From positions 1,488,001-1,552,000 of the forward strand of contig NZ_CP007032.1 of the NCBI RefSeq assembly GCF_000231405.2: DNA of 64,000 nt. The letters are read 5' to 3'. Source of the stretch: Desulfitobacterium metallireducens DSM 15288. GTDB taxonomy: Bacteria; Bacillota; Desulfitobacteriia; Desulfitobacteriales; Desulfitobacteriaceae. Shown one piece after another: positions 51,500-60,910 of the stretch. Every line of letters begins with the position of its first letter. The first letter of the stretch is position 1. The notes under the pieces are model-generated. The model was given only the letters and a program-made list of their open reading frames with translations. It was not told where the DNA came from and did no database searches. The position numbers and the translations under genes were made by a program.

Positions 51500-52354
51500 G
51501 GTTCTGGTGCAAATAATACTTTCCACTTTTAACATCGTCAAACCCTGTTAAGATGATTTCAATTTCAACTTAGGGGGTACACTGATAATGGTAAATATCT
51601 TTAAATGGAAACATTTCGAGTCTGAGATAATATTGCTTTGTGTCCGCTGGTATCTAAAGTACCCTTTATCCTACAGAAATCTTACAGAAATGATGGCTGA
51701 ACGTGGCTTATCAATATCTCATACAACTATTCTTCGTTGGGTTCAGCAATATTCACCTATTATAAATAGCAGGATCAGAAAACATCTCAGCCCGACCAAT
51801 GACTCATGGAGAGTCGATGAAACTTATTTAAGATCAAGGGGCAATGGTCTTATTTATACAGAGCTGTTGATTCCGATGGTGCAATAATTGATTTTTGGAT
51901 TTCCGAAAACCGGGATAAAAAGTCAGCAAAGAAGTTCTTTAACAAAGCCCTGAAAGCCGATCATAATCAAATGCCAATAGTAATTACCACGGATAAATAT
52001 TACACTTATGAGGTCCTGATTAATGCGCTTATATATGGCGGTAGACTTTCATGTGATACTCAACATCGGCAAATAAAATATCTAAATAACATCGTTGATC
52101 AAGACCATCGCTTTATTAAGCGAATTGTCAAACCCATGCTAGGGTTTAAAAGTTTCAAGTCTGCATGCTCCACAATTTCCGGTATTGAAACCATGCACAT
52201 GATTCGAAAAAACCAAGCAGGCCGAATGACTCCATTTGAAGAAATGGAGTTTATTCAACGTATCATGAATGTTGAGTAATAACTAAATTTTTAAGAACAG
52301 TTTAGGCATTTATGCCATTTATATTAAATAGTAACTTTTTTTTGCAACAGAGCC
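51500..52354 (+). mobile_element. IS6-family element, defective
   Basis: The 855-bp unit is bounded by GGTTCTGGTGCAAA (51500-51513) and TTTGCAACAGAGCC (52341-52354), imperfect terminal repeats of the IS6/IS240 type. The flanks (CAATTATA left, GGTTTAGT right) do not match, so no 8-bp target duplication remains. The single transposase gene is frameshifted. Confidence 0.8.
51588..52279 (+). pseudogene. IS6-family transposase, frameshifted
   Basis: The first part (51588-51835) encodes FKWKHFESEIILLCVRWYL and WRVDETYLR, and the rest continues in another frame as KGQWSYLYRAVDSDGA, DFWISENRDKKSAKKF and a D-x-E end. The break lies near 51833-51836, where one base appears to be missing between AGA and TCAAG. 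The rest of the DDE core is preserved, so the loss is recent relative to the hsdR-type debris. Confidence 0.85.
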
Positions 52355-52458
52355 GGTTTAGTATAGGAACTTAATTTTCGCCGATGATAGTAAATAGTTT
52401 GCAGTGATATAATTATATAAATAAATTTAATCAACTGATTAGGAAGAGGTACTCAATT

Positions 52459-52920
52459 ATGAACGAGAATCAACTAAAAGATTATACAAAACGTATTGAG
52501 GAGGTCGTAAAAGAATATGAGAGCGTTATAGAGCAACAACTAGATGAGCAATACCAGAGAAGCACCAAGTAATCAGACCGTCTGGCTGACCGGATAGCAG
52601 CTTTTGGTGGTAGTTGGAACTTCGTCATCTTGTTTAGCTGTTTTTTAGCATTGTGGATAATAACAAACACTGTTTTAGTTATAGGTCATTTCGATCCGCC
52701 ACCGTTTATTCTATTAAATCTTGTTCTTTCATTTATTGCTACCTTTAAGGCACCTATTATTATGAAGAGCCAAAATCGACATGCAGCGCATGACAAACAT
52801 GAATCATTGATTGACTTTGCAATTAACTATAAGGCCGAAAAGGAAATTGATGATATGCACAACCATTTGCATGGAATTGAAGAGGATATAGCAAAAATTA
52901 AGGAACTGTTAAATAATTGA
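52459..52920 (+). pseudogene. DUF1003 membrane protein gene with in-frame stop
   Basis: From the ATG at 52459 the frame encodes 37 codons, then TAA at 52570-52572, then resumes in the same frame to 52920. The resumed part has SDRLADRIAAFGGSWNFVI, two transmembrane segments (VILFSCFLALWII and LLNLVLSFIATFKAPII) and a coiled C-terminus ending IKELLNN, which is the DUF1003 pattern. One base change could restore it. The upstream part has a GGAAGAGG site. Either a recent pseudogene or a sequence error. The 3' end overlaps the convergent amidohydrolase by 12 bases. Confidence 0.75.
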
Positions 52921-54234
52921 AAGCCTATAATGATTTCTTATCTCTTGAAGGATATTCTCGATGCTAATTTGGGTAATCCATCTCCCATTCACCATTACTC
53001 CTAATTGTGTTTTCATGTTATGAATATTGTCCAATGGGTTTTGGTCAAGAAGAATAAGATCTGCTCGTTTCCCTTCGGACACTGTTCCAAATTCATCTAA
53101 TTTATTAAGAAATTTCGCAGCATTATAGGTTGCTGTTTTAAGCGCTTGATAAGGCGAAATTCCACATGACACCAAGTTTTCTAATTCTCTGTGGGTTGCA
53201 AAACCTGGGATAATGTAGGGCAGATGTGTATCTGTCCCAAGCAAGAGATTACAATTCGCTTCGTATAGTTTTTGAATCGTCTCCTTTACATAGGGTAAAC
53301 ACTTTTGAGGGTATTTATATCCCTTTTTCTCCCCTTCCCTGTCTCTTTTCCAAGTGAAATACCGCCATAACCAGCGGGCCAAAGGAGGAACTAATTTAAG
53401 TTCGTCCTCTTCTTCAAATTCAATGGATCTTTTGAAACTTTGAATTCTTTGAAACGATATCATTGTGGGGCAGTTCCAAACGTCATGCTCCTTTGTCGTT
53501 CTTATATATTGATCTATCTCATCTTTCTTAATTACCCAATCATCCTTAAATGCATTTATATAGCCCATCAAATGCTCGATCGAACGTTGCCTTAAATTAA
53601 GGGCAGAATTCAATGTAACTTCATCTGGAAGATGGCCGGCAACATCCATTCCAGATTCGTGCGCAATGCGGAGTACATCAGAATATTGTGCTAAAGACAA
53701 GCCGTCGTGAATTTTTATAAAATCATACCCCGCTTGTTTTTCTTTTAAAATAACTCTTCTGATATCATCTTTTGTTTTAAGCTGTTTGCATATCAGTGGA
53801 ATCATGGATGTAGAGCCGCATAACATTGATCCGGCAGTATAAATCTGTGGACCGATGACTTCTTGGTTATTCACCTTGTTTTTCAGCCGGAGATGAAAAT
53901 GATATTTCCCGGCATAAAAAGAACCCATGTTACGAACGGTCGTTATCCCTTTGGAGATGAAGAGAAGCAAATCATTCGAATGAACAATATGAACATGCAT
54001 ATCTGCAAGCCCTGCTATAAGATACTTTCCTTTACTACCGTTAATATAAATAGCTTCCCGAGGGATCGATTCTTCTCCAGCATTAAGGATTTTTTTAATC
54101 ACCCCGTTTTGGATAAAGACATTTTGATGTTTGATAATACCTTCCTGGTCCATAGGAATGATATTAACATCTTTAAATACCATAAGAGATTCAGGTTTAT
54201 TTATTATTATTTTGTCTGGAGAAAGGTAACGCAT
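52909..54234 (-). CDS. amidohydrolase family protein (imidazolonepropionase/prolidase-like)
   Basis: This protein of about 441 residues is a metal-dependent amidohydrolase. The N-terminal beta-sandwich leads to the metal motif LADMHVHIVHS (H-x-H), then KIHDGLS (carbamylated Lys region), a His in VAGHLPDEV, a His in RSIEHLMGY and the Asp in LLGTDTHLPY. It ends with the usual RADLILLDQNPL segment. The likely substrate is a cyclic amide or dipeptide, not known. The ATG at 54234 was favoured because ATGGAG lies 9 bases upstream; an ATG at 54249 is the alternative. Confidence 0.8.
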   Translation of the reverse strand: MRYLSPDKIIINKPESLMVFKDVNIIPMDQEGIIKHQNVFIQNGVIKKILNAGEESIPREAIYINGSKGKYLIAGLADMHVHIVHSNDLLLFISKGITTVRNMGSFYAGKYHFHLRLKNKVNNQEVIGPQIYTAGSMLCGSTSMIPLICKQLKTKDDIRRVILKEKQAGYDFIKIHDGLSLAQYSDVLRIAHESGMDVAGHLPDEVTLNSALNLRQRSIEHLMGYINAFKDDWVIKKDEIDQYIRTTKEHDVWNCPTMISFQRIQSFKRSIEFEEEDELKLVPPLARWLWRYFTWKRDREGEKKGYKYPQKCLPYVKETIQKLYEANCNLLLGTDTHLPYIIPGFATHRELENLVSCGISPYQALKTATYNAAKFLNKLDEFGTVSEGKRADLILLDQNPLDNIHNMKTQLGVMVNGRWITQISIENILQEIRNHYRLSII

Positions 54235-54337
54235 TTTATCACGCTCCATAAGAGGTCTTTATCTAAGAACACAAACCAATCTGGATTATATTATATTCAT
54301 TATTGAGTTAAGATTTGTCTGCGTGATAAAGTGACAG

Positions 54338-54363
54338 AGCTCCTTCCGAAATTGGAAGGAGCT
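54338..54363. terminator. hairpin between tlp and amidohydrolase
   Basis: AGCTCCTTCC (54338-54347) pairs with GGAAGGAGCT (54354-54363), a 10-bp stem. The flanking T-run is short, so termination strength is uncertain. Confidence 0.5.
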
Positions 54364-54404
54364 GCTTGTTATGGCGGAACACAGATCATAAAGCATGGAT
54401 TTTT

Positions 54405-54620
54405 TTACTGTTGAGCTTCGTCTTTCTTTTCGGCTATAAAACTTTTGATACTTTCTTGACGCCGATCATTTTTTGCTTCAATCCTTTGCTTCTCTTCAGT
54501 TGTGATCTCCCTTGCGTGCTCATCCAAGTAATCCTCTGCTTCACGCAAATTAGCTAAAGTATGGTCGATATGTTCTTGTAGATGTGCTTGATTATCCGCA
54601 CGGTTATCAGGTTTAGCCAA
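54405..54620 (-). CDS. tlp: small acid-soluble spore protein Tlp
   Basis: This 71-residue protein matches Tlp, a small acid-soluble protein made in the forespore. Diagnostic stretches are AKPDNRADN at the start, LREAEDYL in the middle, and the C-terminal EAKNDRRQESIKSFIAEK. The TTG at 54620 was chosen because GGAG lies 8 bases upstream; the ATG at 54641 would overlap. A sigma-G-type promoter fits the forespore expression (54652-54681). It confirms that the organism forms spores. Confidence 0.9.
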   Translation of the reverse strand: MAKPDNRADNQAHLQEHIDHTLANLREAEDYLDEHAREITTEEKQRIEAKNDRRQESIKSFIAEKKDEAQQ

Positions 54621-54651
54621 AAGGATCACTCCTATCTTCATTTTCTGTATT

Positions 54652-54681
54652 TAAGATGACCTAAATTCTATGATGTTATAC
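54652..54681 (-). promoter_or_regulatory. sigma-G-like forespore promoter of tlp
   Basis: On the minus strand GTATA (54677-54681) and CATCTTA (54652-54658) are separated by 18 bases. This fits the G-n-A-T-R / CATnnTA sigma-G pattern with its usual spacing. Confidence 0.6.
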
Positions 54682-54892
54682 GGTATAAAAATATCTTAAG
54701 TTACGCTTTGCAAATGAAGTTGAGACTTTACCGACTTACTGTTTTAGTGATGATTTGCAAAATAGTCAAAGACTTACTACAATGACCGACACTTAGATTG
54801 CGTGAATTACCTAAATCTACTAAAATAAGATTGTTATACTGAAATATGAGTCATTTGATCAGAAATAATTAACAAAGTGAGGATTATCGATA

Positions 54893-55489
54893 ATGCCTAC
54901 AAAAAAGCCTAAGTTTTATGCAGTTAAAGTCGGTCGTGAGTCAGGAATCTTTTTGACCTGGGCAGCGTGTAAAAATGCAGTCCATGGGTTTCCTGGTGCG
55001 ATTTATAGAAGCTTCGAATCTGAAAGTGAGGCGCAAGATTGGTTTAACGATAAGCGAAGTGAACTTAGAGTAAACTCCCATCCTGTTGATTACGAAGTCT
55101 ATACAGATGGTAGTTATTTGAGTGGGCAATATTCGTGGGCCTATGCTTTTGTAAAAAATGATGAAGTAATATATGAAGACAGCAGCTCAGGAACAAGCCC
55201 AGAAGCTGCCGTGATGCGAAATGTCGCAGGTGAAATTGCTGCCGTTATCTATGCGGTAAAACGTGCAGCTGATTTAGGTGTAACGATCCGGATTTTTCAT
55301 GATTACGCTGGAATTGCTTTTTGGGTTACAGGTGAATGGAGAGCAAAAAATGAATTTACCCAAAGGTATGCTAAACTAATGAACGAATATCGAGGGGTCT
55401 ATGTCTTCGAAAAAGTAAAAGCCCATACTGGTAACAAATTTAATGAATATGTAGATAAGAAGGCCAAAGCAGCCTTAGGGATAACATAA
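54893..55489 (+). CDS. rnhA: ribonuclease HI with N-terminal viroplasmin domain
   Basis: This 198-residue protein has an N-terminal viroplasmin/RHBD domain (FYAVKVGRESGIFLTWAACK, about residues 8-50), which binds the RNA/DNA hybrid, and a C-terminal RNase H1 domain. The catalytic acids are seen in YTDGSY, AGEIAAV, FHDYAG and NKFNEYVDKKAK. The ATG lies after a weak AAAGTGAGG site. It should remove RNA from RNA-DNA hybrids. It is alone on the + strand among minus genes. Confidence 0.9.
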   Translation: MPTKKPKFYAVKVGRESGIFLTWAACKNAVHGFPGAIYRSFESESEAQDWFNDKRSELRVNSHPVDYEVYTDGSYLSGQYSWAYAFVKNDEVIYEDSSSGTSPEAAVMRNVAGEIAAVIYAVKRAADLGVTIRIFHDYAGIAFWVTGEWRAKNEFTQRYAKLMNEYRGVYVFEKVKAHTGNKFNEYVDKKAKAALGIT

Positions 55490-55518
55490 TAGTACTCTAG
55501 CAGTCAGTGCAATTGAAG

Positions 55519-56046
55519 TTATTTTACATCTTCTATATCGATGCGACTCAAGGCGATATCTAAGGCTTCTTGAACGCTTTGTGCATACTCTAGTTTAATG
55601 CTTTTTCTCTCATCAAGGTAAGTTTCTTCATAAGCGACGGATCTTATTTTTCCCGCCCAGCCGCCAGAAGGTTCAAGAACAACAACCGGTTTGCGATTAA
55701 GATAGGCTGCTGAAAGTTCACCAAGCGTACCATTTCCGCCACCGATCATAATCAGTGCATCAGAAGAATGAACAAGAATTAAACTCCGATAATCAAAGCT
55801 TAATCCGGTCGTAATGGGTATATCAATATAGCTGTTTCCTTTATCCCTCGTATCTCCAGGTAATATTCCGACCACGATTCCGTTCTCTTCTTTCGCACCC
55901 TTAGAAGCATATTCCATGATCCCATTTGTACCACCACTCAGTAATACACATCCTCTTCGTGCGATTTCCTTACCAAGTGCCAAAGCTAATTCTCGAATTT
56001 CCAGGGGGAGTTCACCCGACTGTCCAATAATTCCAATGCGTATCAC
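55519..56046 (-). CDS. TIGR00725 family SLOG-domain protein
   Basis: This protein of about 175 residues has a Rossmann-like SLOG/LOG fold. Key blocks are IGIIGQSGELP, CVLLSGGTNGIMEYASKGA and IMIGGGNGTLGELSAAY. It resembles the LOG phosphoribohydrolase group, which includes cytokinin-activating enzymes, but the exact substrate is unknown. I favour the GTG at 56046, which has AAAGGAAG upstream; the open frame begins at 56064. It overlaps no gene but lies close to the permease upstream, so both may form an operon. Confidence 0.75.
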   Translation of the reverse strand: MIRIGIIGQSGELPLEIRELALALGKEIARRGCVLLSGGTNGIMEYASKGAKEENGIVVGILPGDTRDKGNSYIDIPITTGLSFDYRSLILVHSSDALIMIGGGNGTLGELSAAYLNRKPVVVLEPSGGWAGKIRSVAYEETYLDERKSIKLEYAQSVQEALDIALSRIDIEDVK

Positions 56047-56064
56047 GTATAATCTTCCTTTCAC

Positions 56065-56814
56065 TTAAAAATTAAAGAATAATTTAGCAGACATGGCAAC
56101 TACAGTTACAACTAGGATAATTTGAATCCACTTTTCTCCTTTACTAACCGCAAAGTTACTACCGAGCCATGCCCCAACACCTTGCCCTGAGGCTAAGATT
56201 AAGCCATAAGTCCAGTATACATCTCCGAGCAAGACGTAGGTCGTTAAGGATGTAACCATACAAAGGCCGACAATAAGTACTTTAAAACTGTTCACCTTGA
56301 TTAGCGATATTCCAAACAGAGTACTTGTGAAGGCCATAATGATGAATCCGACCCCAGCCTGAATAAAGCCACTATATAATCCAATTAAGATAAAGCCAAG
56401 GACTCCGATAATCTTTTGCTTCCTTTTTAAATGTTCGTTAACTTCAGAAGCATCCTTCTTCTTTTTGGGTTTAATCGTTAACCAAAGTACAACTAACATA
56501 ATGATTGAAAGAATTTTATTGAATACTGTATCTGGTGTGAATATCGCGAGTCTGGCGCCGATAACTGAACTAATCATTGCTGGAATTCCAAAAAGAAGAC
56601 CTAGGCGCCAATTAAAAAATCCTTTGCGTCTAAAATTCCAGACGGCAACCCCGTTTTGTGCGACTAAAGCTACCCGATTTGTCCCATTCGCCACTGCAGT
56701 CGGTAAGCCTAGAAAAATGAGAATGGGCAAGGTTAATAAGGAGCCGCCCCCTGCTATCGTGTTGAGGAAACCAGCGAATACTCCTACTAGTAAAAGAATG
56801 ATAATTGCTTCCAT
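56065..56814 (-). CDS. TauE/SafE family (TSUP) permease
   Basis: This 249-residue membrane protein has about eight hydrophobic segments and belongs to the TSUP family of anion exporters. The typical GGGSLLTLPILIFLGLPTAVANGTNR block is near the N-terminus and again a GLYSGFIQAGVGF repeat is in the second half. Substrates of the family include sulfite and sulfoacetate. The ATG has AAAAGGAG. It is followed by the TIGR00725 gene. Confidence 0.88.
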   Translation of the reverse strand: MEAIIILLLVGVFAGFLNTIAGGGSLLTLPILIFLGLPTAVANGTNRVALVAQNGVAVWNFRRKGFFNWRLGLLFGIPAMISSVIGARLAIFTPDTVFNKILSIIMLVVLWLTIKPKKKKDASEVNEHLKRKQKIIGVLGFILIGLYSGFIQAGVGFIIMAFTSTLFGISLIKVNSFKVLIVGLCMVTSLTTYVLLGDVYWTYGLILASGQGVGAWLGSNFAVSKGEKWIQIILVVTVVAMSAKLFFNF

Positions 56815-56970
56815 GTTTGTCTCCTTTTATACGTGATTATTACTCGATATTACGCTTTTGATGACTATTATTTGTTTGCCACCAACTATAAGTAGGCGTT
56901 TCCAGTATAACCAGTATATTCTAAACTTTAAAGAAGAAATTAACTAATAAATGAACCAATATATAACAAA

Positions 56971-56997
56971 AGCTCTGCCTTTTTAAAGGACAGAGCT
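56971..56997. terminator. terminator after queF
   Basis: AGCTCTG (56971-56977) pairs with CAGAGCT (56991-56997), with an inner CCTTT/AAAGG helix. Minus-strand transcripts would end in TTTTGTTATAT. Confidence 0.65.
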
Positions 56998-57014
56998 TAG
57001 CAATTTGAGATTGT

Positions 57015-57503
57015 CTAACGATTATCGACATGTTCTAGCTGAATATCGTGATAAAGAAGTCGTTGAGCGGCAAACTTCTCCCACTTTTCACTCTTACCAT
57101 AATTGCAATACGGATCGATACTGATCCCACCCCTGGGCAGAAACTTGCCACAGACTTCAATGTAACGAGGATCCAGTAATTTAATTAAGTCTTTCATGAT
57201 GATATTGACCACATCTTCATGGAAGTCTCCGTTATTTCTGAAGCTTAACAAATAAAGTTTGAGTGACTTACTTTCGACCATCTTGATGTCAGGAATATAG
57301 CTGATATAGATCGTTGCAAAGTCGGGCTGCCCTGTCATAGGGCAAAGTGAAGTAAATTCAGGGCAGTTAAATTTTACCCAATAATCGTTTTCCTGATGCT
57401 TATTGACAAAATACTGAAGTATATCAGGATTGTAGTTGAAACTTAAGTCCACATGATTTCCAAGTAAGGTAACTGTTTCAAGTTCGTTTTTTTGTCGTGA
57501 CAT
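57015..57503 (-). CDS. queF: NADPH-dependent 7-cyano-7-deazaguanine reductase
   Basis: This 162-residue enzyme reduces preQ0 to preQ1 in queuosine synthesis. The catalytic Cys is in [12 protein letters not shown], and the [13 protein letters not shown] helix and the FHED motif follow. It is the short (unimodular) Bacillus type. It follows the cyclophilin gene by 15 bases, so they share a transcript; no preQ1 riboswitch fits in that gap. The other que genes are absent from the window. Confidence 0.94.
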   Translation of the reverse strand: MSRQKNELETVTLLGNHVDLSFNYNPDILQYFVNKHQENDYWVKFNCPEFTSLCPMTGQPDFATIYISYIPDIKMVESKSLKLYLLSFRNNGDFHEDVVNIIMKDLIKLLDPRYIEVCGKFLPRGGISIDPYCNYGKSEKWEKFAAQRLLYHDIQLEHVDNR

Positions 57504-57518
57504 TATGTAATTCCTCTC

Positions 57519-58208
57519 TTATTTCTTTATAACTTCAGGCTCACTATAGCTTACCCCAAATGTATCGACTGTTACCGTTTTCATGATTTGACTTTGCAAG
57601 GGTTTATCATTGGCGTCTTTAGGGCTGCTTACAATTTTATCGGCTGTTTCCATACCACTTAACACTTTTCCAAAGGCCGCATATTTACCATCAAGGCTTG
57701 GCGCTGCGGCTACCATGATGAAGAATTGCGATCCGGCTGAATTAGGGGCGTTTGATCTTGCCATCGAGATTACAGATCGTTCGTGCTTTAAGGAATTCTT
57801 AAACCCATTTTCAGTGAATTCTCCTTTTATGTTGTACCCTGGTCCACCCAAACCATTACCCTGCGGGTCTCCTCCTTGAATCATAAATTGAGGTATAACT
57901 CGATGGAAGGTCGTCCCATTATAAAATCCCTTTTGCACTAAGGAAATAAAATTTTTCACTGTATTGGGAGCGACGTCAGGGTAAAGCTCAATTTTGATCT
58001 CTTCCCCACTCTCCATCGTAATCGTAACAACAGGATTCTTCGCATTAGAAGACGCCCCCTCATTTGTAGGTGCCGGTGTATTTGTATTTGGGGCCGTATT
58101 GACGGAATTAGAGGTGTTGGCATTGTTTTGTGTTGAGGAACCACATCCGGTAAGGGTAAATAAGAATAAAGATAAACAGGCGAGTAACACAAATTTAAGT
58201 TTCTTCAA
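57519..58208 (-). CDS. cyclophilin-type peptidyl-prolyl isomerase, lipoprotein
   Basis: This 229-residue protein is an exported cyclophilin. The N-terminus has a lipoprotein signal with lipobox LTGC at about residues 19-22, then a Asn/Pro/Thr-rich linker, then the cyclophilin domain with FHRVIPQFMIQGGDP and NSAGSQFFIM. It catalyses proline isomerisation outside the membrane, likely helping exported proteins fold. The start has AGGAGG. It precedes queF in one unit, although the functions are unrelated. Confidence 0.92.
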   Translation of the reverse strand: MKKLKFVLLACLSLFLFTLTGCGSSTQNNANTSNSVNTAPNTNTPAPTNEGASSNAKNPVVTITMESGEEIKIELYPDVAPNTVKNFISLVQKGFYNGTTFHRVIPQFMIQGGDPQGNGLGGPGYNIKGEFTENGFKNSLKHERSVISMARSNAPNSAGSQFFIMVAAAPSLDGKYAAFGKVLSGMETADKIVSSPKDANDKPLQSQIMKTVTVDTFGVSYSEPEVIKK

Positions 58209-58232
58209 GAAAATTCCTCCTTTTGTTATCTA

Positions 58233-59447
58233 CTATATCCCAAAAAGCATTTTAAAATAAAGCATCCCGATCAGAACGAGAATAATCGTTATCGGAAAGC
58301 CGATTCGCAGATAGTCAAAAAAGCGAATATGAATTCCGTTCTTTTTTGCGAGTTCAACAACGATTAGATTAGCGATTGAGCCTGTTATCGTTAAATTGCC
58401 TGCAAGCGTACTGAAGATGGCTATATTCGCCCACCAAATGGAATTTTGTTCCGGTGGTATCATAAATTTCAAAAGCATCACAGCAGGAACATTGCTCACA
58501 ATATTTGAGAGGATAACAGTTAATATCATGAAAACAGGTAAACTAACCTCCTTCATCGTACCCAAAAGCATGTTCAATAAGCCGCTCTTTTCGACTCCAC
58601 CAACAACCACAAACAAACCAATAAAGATGACCAGAAGATTATAGTCAATTCCGGCGTAGACTTTATTAGGCTTAAGCCTCCGCGTAATGAGAAGAATTGC
58701 TGCACCAAGACTGGCAACTAGAGCAGGATCTAACCCGAACAAAAAACTGAGAATTACGCCCAGTAGAGTAACAATCCCTTTCAATAAAAGAAAGCGAGGT
58801 ATCGGTTTCACTCGGACTGACTCTGAAGGCAATACCAGAGTCTGACTCAGTTCTTTGGTGTAGATCTTCGCTAAAACGATATACGTCAAAAAGAGGCCTA
58901 TAAGCGAGATCGGTAAAGCAAGAAGCAAATACCAAGAAAAAGATAGGTGTGAAAGGCTGCCAATTAAAATATTTTGTGGGTTTCCAATGAGGGTTGCGGC
59001 ACTCCCAATGTTAGAAGCTAGCGCTACAGCAATCAGATACGGTATTGAGGAGAGTTTTGCACGACGAGTTACTGTAATAACGACCGGGGTAAAGAATAAG
59101 CATACGATATCATTGATGAGCAAGGCGGATAATAATCCTGCCATAATAATAACAACGATTAGCAATCCTTTCGGAGTTCTAAGTCGCTTCATGATGTAAT
59201 GACCCAGAAAATCAAATAAACCGATAGCATTCATATATGAGGAAATGAGCATCATAGAAAAAAGTAAAATGATTGTTCGGTAATCCACGGCACTTATTGC
59301 TTCATCAAAGGAAAGTACCCCAGTTGCGATAGTTAATGTTGCCCCAATTATCGCTGCTCCTGCCCGATCGACACGGAAAATCGGACTTTTTCCAAGGGTA
59401 AAAATCACCAGAACAATGCTGAGAAGGGTTGCTGAAATAATCATCAT
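58233..59447 (-). CDS. SLC13/ArsB-like anion permease
   Basis: This protein of about 404 residues is a polytopic membrane protein with about eleven helices. It belongs to the ion transporter superfamily that includes ArsB, citrate and NhaD permeases. Matching blocks are GAAIIGATLTIATGVLSFDEA near the N-terminus and AGNLTITGSIANLIVVELAK near the C-terminus. The substrate cannot be told. The start overlaps or abuts the trkH stop (candidate ATG 59447 or TTG 59456), so it may be part of the trk operon. Confidence 0.78.
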   Translation of the reverse strand: MMIISATLLSIVLVIFTLGKSPIFRVDRAGAAIIGATLTIATGVLSFDEAISAVDYRTIILLFSMMLISSYMNAIGLFDFLGHYIMKRLRTPKGLLIVVIIMAGLLSALLINDIVCLFFTPVVITVTRRAKLSSIPYLIAVALASNIGSAATLIGNPQNILIGSLSHLSFSWYLLLALPISLIGLFLTYIVLAKIYTKELSQTLVLPSESVRVKPIPRFLLLKGIVTLLGVILSFLFGLDPALVASLGAAILLITRRLKPNKVYAGIDYNLLVIFIGLFVVVGGVEKSGLLNMLLGTMKEVSLPVFMILTVILSNIVSNVPAVMLLKFMIPPEQNSIWWANIAIFSTLAGNLTITGSIANLIVVELAKKNGIHIRFFDYLRIGFPITIILVLIGMLYFKMLFGI

Positions 59448-59449
59448 CT

Positions 59450-60907
59450 TTACCAATTCTTCTTCGTTCGCCAGAACTCAGGGCGAAGCAAAATGAGCAA
59501 TGTAAAAAACTCTAAACGCCCCAAAAGCATACAGAATGTCAAGACAGACTTTCCCAAAAGACTGACGTTGGCAAATGTCTTGGTTGGTCCAACTACACCA
59601 AAGCCAGGTCCAACATTGCCTAAGGTGGCAGCTACGGCGCTCATCGCATCAAAGGGCTCAAGTCCTGTACCCGTAATAATCATACTTGCTGCAGCAAAAG
59701 TCACGATATATAGAAAGAAAAAAATGCTGACCATGACGATTGTGTTGGGTTCTATGGCTTTTCCATCAAGCTTGATACTTAAAACAGCTCGGGGATGAAT
59801 TGCTCTTTTCAATTCAGCCCATGTACTTTTGGTGAGAAGTATAATGCGAGAAACTTTTATGCCACCCGAGGTAGAGCCTGAACTTCCACCGATGAACATG
59901 AGAAGAAATAATATAAGCTTTGTTATCGCAGTCCACCGGTCAAAGTCATCTGAGGCAAAGCCTGTCGTAGTTATAATCGAAGCGACCTGGAATAAGGCGT
60001 GACGAAGAGCATAATCGATTGGTTTGCCGCCACTATACCAAAGGCTCCCCGCAATAAGCAATGTCGCTCCAAGAATGATGAGGAGATAAATAGAGAATTC
60101 GTTATTACGGAAGGGCTTGAAGTTTTTTTTGCGCCAGGCCATTAAGTAAATTCCAAAGTTTCCACCGGCAAGTATCATAAAAAAGGTCAAAATCAACTCG
60201 ATGGATAAACTATCATAATACATGACACTTGTGTTTTTAGTTGAAAATCCTCCAGTTGCCATGGTCGCAAACGCATGGTTTATGGCATCAAAGAAGGTCA
60301 TGCCAGCGCCCCAAAGGAGGAAGGTGAGAATGGCCGTAAAGACAGTGTAGATTTTCCAAAGCGCAGTCGCAGTATCTCGTATCCGTGGCTGAATACGCTC
60401 ATTGGTAGGCCCAGGAACTTCTGCATTAAAAAGAGTGACTGCGCCAACCCCTGTTCTAGGAAGTAAGGTAATAAAGAAAACAATAATTCCCATTCCGCCT
60501 ATCCAATGGGTAAGACTTCTCCAAAAAAGAAGTGATTGCGGTAATGCTTCCACATCATTTATGACACTAGCCCCTGTCGTGGTTAACCCAGAGACGGTTT
60601 CAAATACTGCATCTATATAAGTAGGGGCGGCATGAGAAAACCAATACGGCAATGCTCCAAACAGAGAAGTAAGAATCCAGGTTGCTGCAACAATTGCAAA
60701 CCCTTCGCGGGCACCAAATTTCAAATTAGAGAGCTTGCAACGATACACCAGAAAAACTCCAGTTAAACCTGTGATCAAAATAGAAATGATAAAAGCCATT
60801 AAGCTAGATTCGTTGAGAATGAGTGCAATCATTAAAGGAATAAACATAGCAAAAGAATACGCGGATAGGAGTTTTCCGAGTATACCCAGCACAAGTCGAA
60901 TGTTCAT
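59450..60907 (-). CDS. trkH: potassium uptake membrane protein TrkH
   Basis: This 485-residue protein is the TrkH/KtrB-type K+ channel subunit. The four pore loops are visible: TVSGLTTTGAS, ATMATGGFST, ITTTGFASDD and ATLGNVGPG. It has about ten membrane helices. It is 3 bases downstream of trkA, the regulatory subunit, so the two form an operon. Confidence 0.93.
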   Translation of the reverse strand: MNIRLVLGILGKLLSAYSFAMFIPLMIALILNESSLMAFIISILITGLTGVFLVYRCKLSNLKFGAREGFAIVAATWILTSLFGALPYWFSHAAPTYIDAVFETVSGLTTTGASVINDVEALPQSLLFWRSLTHWIGGMGIIVFFITLLPRTGVGAVTLFNAEVPGPTNERIQPRIRDTATALWKIYTVFTAILTFLLWGAGMTFFDAINHAFATMATGGFSTKNTSVMYYDSLSIELILTFFMILAGGNFGIYLMAWRKKNFKPFRNNEFSIYLLIILGATLLIAGSLWYSGGKPIDYALRHALFQVASIITTTGFASDDFDRWTAITKLILFLLMFIGGSSGSTSGGIKVSRIILLTKSTWAELKRAIHPRAVLSIKLDGKAIEPNTIVMVSIFFFLYIVTFAAASMIITGTGLEPFDAMSAVAATLGNVGPGFGVVGPTKTFANVSLLGKSVLTFCMLLGRLEFFTLLILLRPEFWRTKKNW

Positions 60908-60910
60908 TTC

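Noticed and set aside
51588-52279. Programmed frameshift in the IS6 transposase
   Set aside because: IS6-family transposases are single-frame genes, and I see no slippery run at the junction; one lost base explains it.
52570-52572. Selenocysteine or recoded stop in the DUF1003 gene
   Set aside because: The codon is TAA, not TGA, and no recoding hairpin is seen.
57504-57518. preQ1 riboswitch before queF
   Set aside because: Only 15 bases separate queF from the cyclophilin gene; nothing can fold there.
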